Position numbers and translations under genes: made by a program | Notes under the pieces: model-generated | What the model saw: only the letters and a program-made list of their open reading frames with translations | Databases searched by the model: none | What the model was told of the DNA's origin: nothing | DNA from: Rubripirellula reticaptiva | GTDB lineage: Bacteria; Planctomycetota; Planctomycetia; Pirellulales; Pirellulaceae | Direction: 5' to 3' | DNA length: 64,000 bases | Assembly (NCBI RefSeq): GCF_007860175.1 | Contig: NZ_SJPX01000004.1 | Location: 62,001 to 126,000 of the forward strand | In this document: positions 63,953 through 64,000 of the stretch, piece by piece | Layout: the number at the start of each line of letters is the position of its first letter | Position numbering within the stretch: position 1 is the stretch's first letter

Positions 63953-64000
63953 TTGACTGCCGATCCAGATCTACTTTCTGACGATTCCGTCCCTCGCCGC
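63953..64000 (+). CDS. Possible start of a gene cut by the window edge
   Basis: TTG 63953 follows GAGGAA at 63941-63946 with proper spacing and opens 16 codons to the end of the window (TADPDLLSDDSVPRR). It is divergent from the AI-2E gene. Too short to identify. Confidence 0.3.
   Translation, partial: MTADPDLLSDDSVPRR

Overview
The window looks like chromosomal DNA of a planctomycete, most likely a Rhodopirellula-like member of the Pirellulaceae. The grounds are gene content: a DUF1559 protein with a prepilin-type N-terminus, several large secreted proteins with c-type heme motifs of the Planctomycetes-Verrucomicrobia (PVC) type, a formylglycine-type sulfatase, many secreted PQQ-like beta-propellers, and an ECF sigma factor of the Rhodopirellula/Verrucomicrobium type. 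No ribosomal RNA, phage module or CRISPR array was seen.

Layout. 0-7 kb (+): the 3' part of a secreted phospholipase-C-like gene, then a tightly packed operon of ECF sigma factor, membrane-anchored anti-sigma-like protein, small secreted protein, YHYH/PEBP protein and beta-propeller; most junctions overlap. 7-16.2 kb (-): a catabolic cluster of hexaheme protein, propeller/ThuA protein, S9 peptidase and sulfatase. 16.2-34 kb is a plastic, partly decayed accessory region. It holds a sulfatase relic, an IS3 relic, two pieces of a DDE transposase 15 kb apart, an intact DUF1593 gene with two decayed relatives, a DUF6807 protein, a frameshifted DUF2461 gene, and a minus-strand operon of an amber-interrupted gene, a nucleoside hydrolase/DUF4185-like fusion, a PA14 cytochrome and a propeller. 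A tRNA-Asn(GTT) gene lies at its right edge.

34-42.7 kb (-) carries housekeeping metabolism: folE, a large FAD/Fe-S oxidoreductase translationally coupled to moaD, then moaE, a cysteine desulfurase, a YkgJ-type cysteine-cluster protein and a secreted lectin-like protein. 42.7-51 kb (+) carries arfB-like, a UVR-motif protein, a RegB/RegA-type redox two-component pair, miaB and two M16 peptidases, only one with catalytic residues. 51-59 kb (-) carries the rpsO-pnp pair, cysC and a HEAT-repeat cytochrome. 59-64 kb holds an orphan metal ABC permease, a DUF1559 protein with a short lipoprotein gene, and an AI-2E family transporter.

Functional reading. The cell appears to be an aerobic heterotroph that degrades sulfated or complex polymers, with surface c-type cytochromes and propellers, and a redox sensor pair. 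The least described units are the sigma/anti-sigma/YHYH operon at 1.3-6.9 kb, the nucleoside-hydrolase fusion operon at 23-30 kb, and the MoaD/MoaE/desulfurase/Fe-S operon at 34-40 kb. All family assignments were made by eye from the translated sequence; no database search was run.
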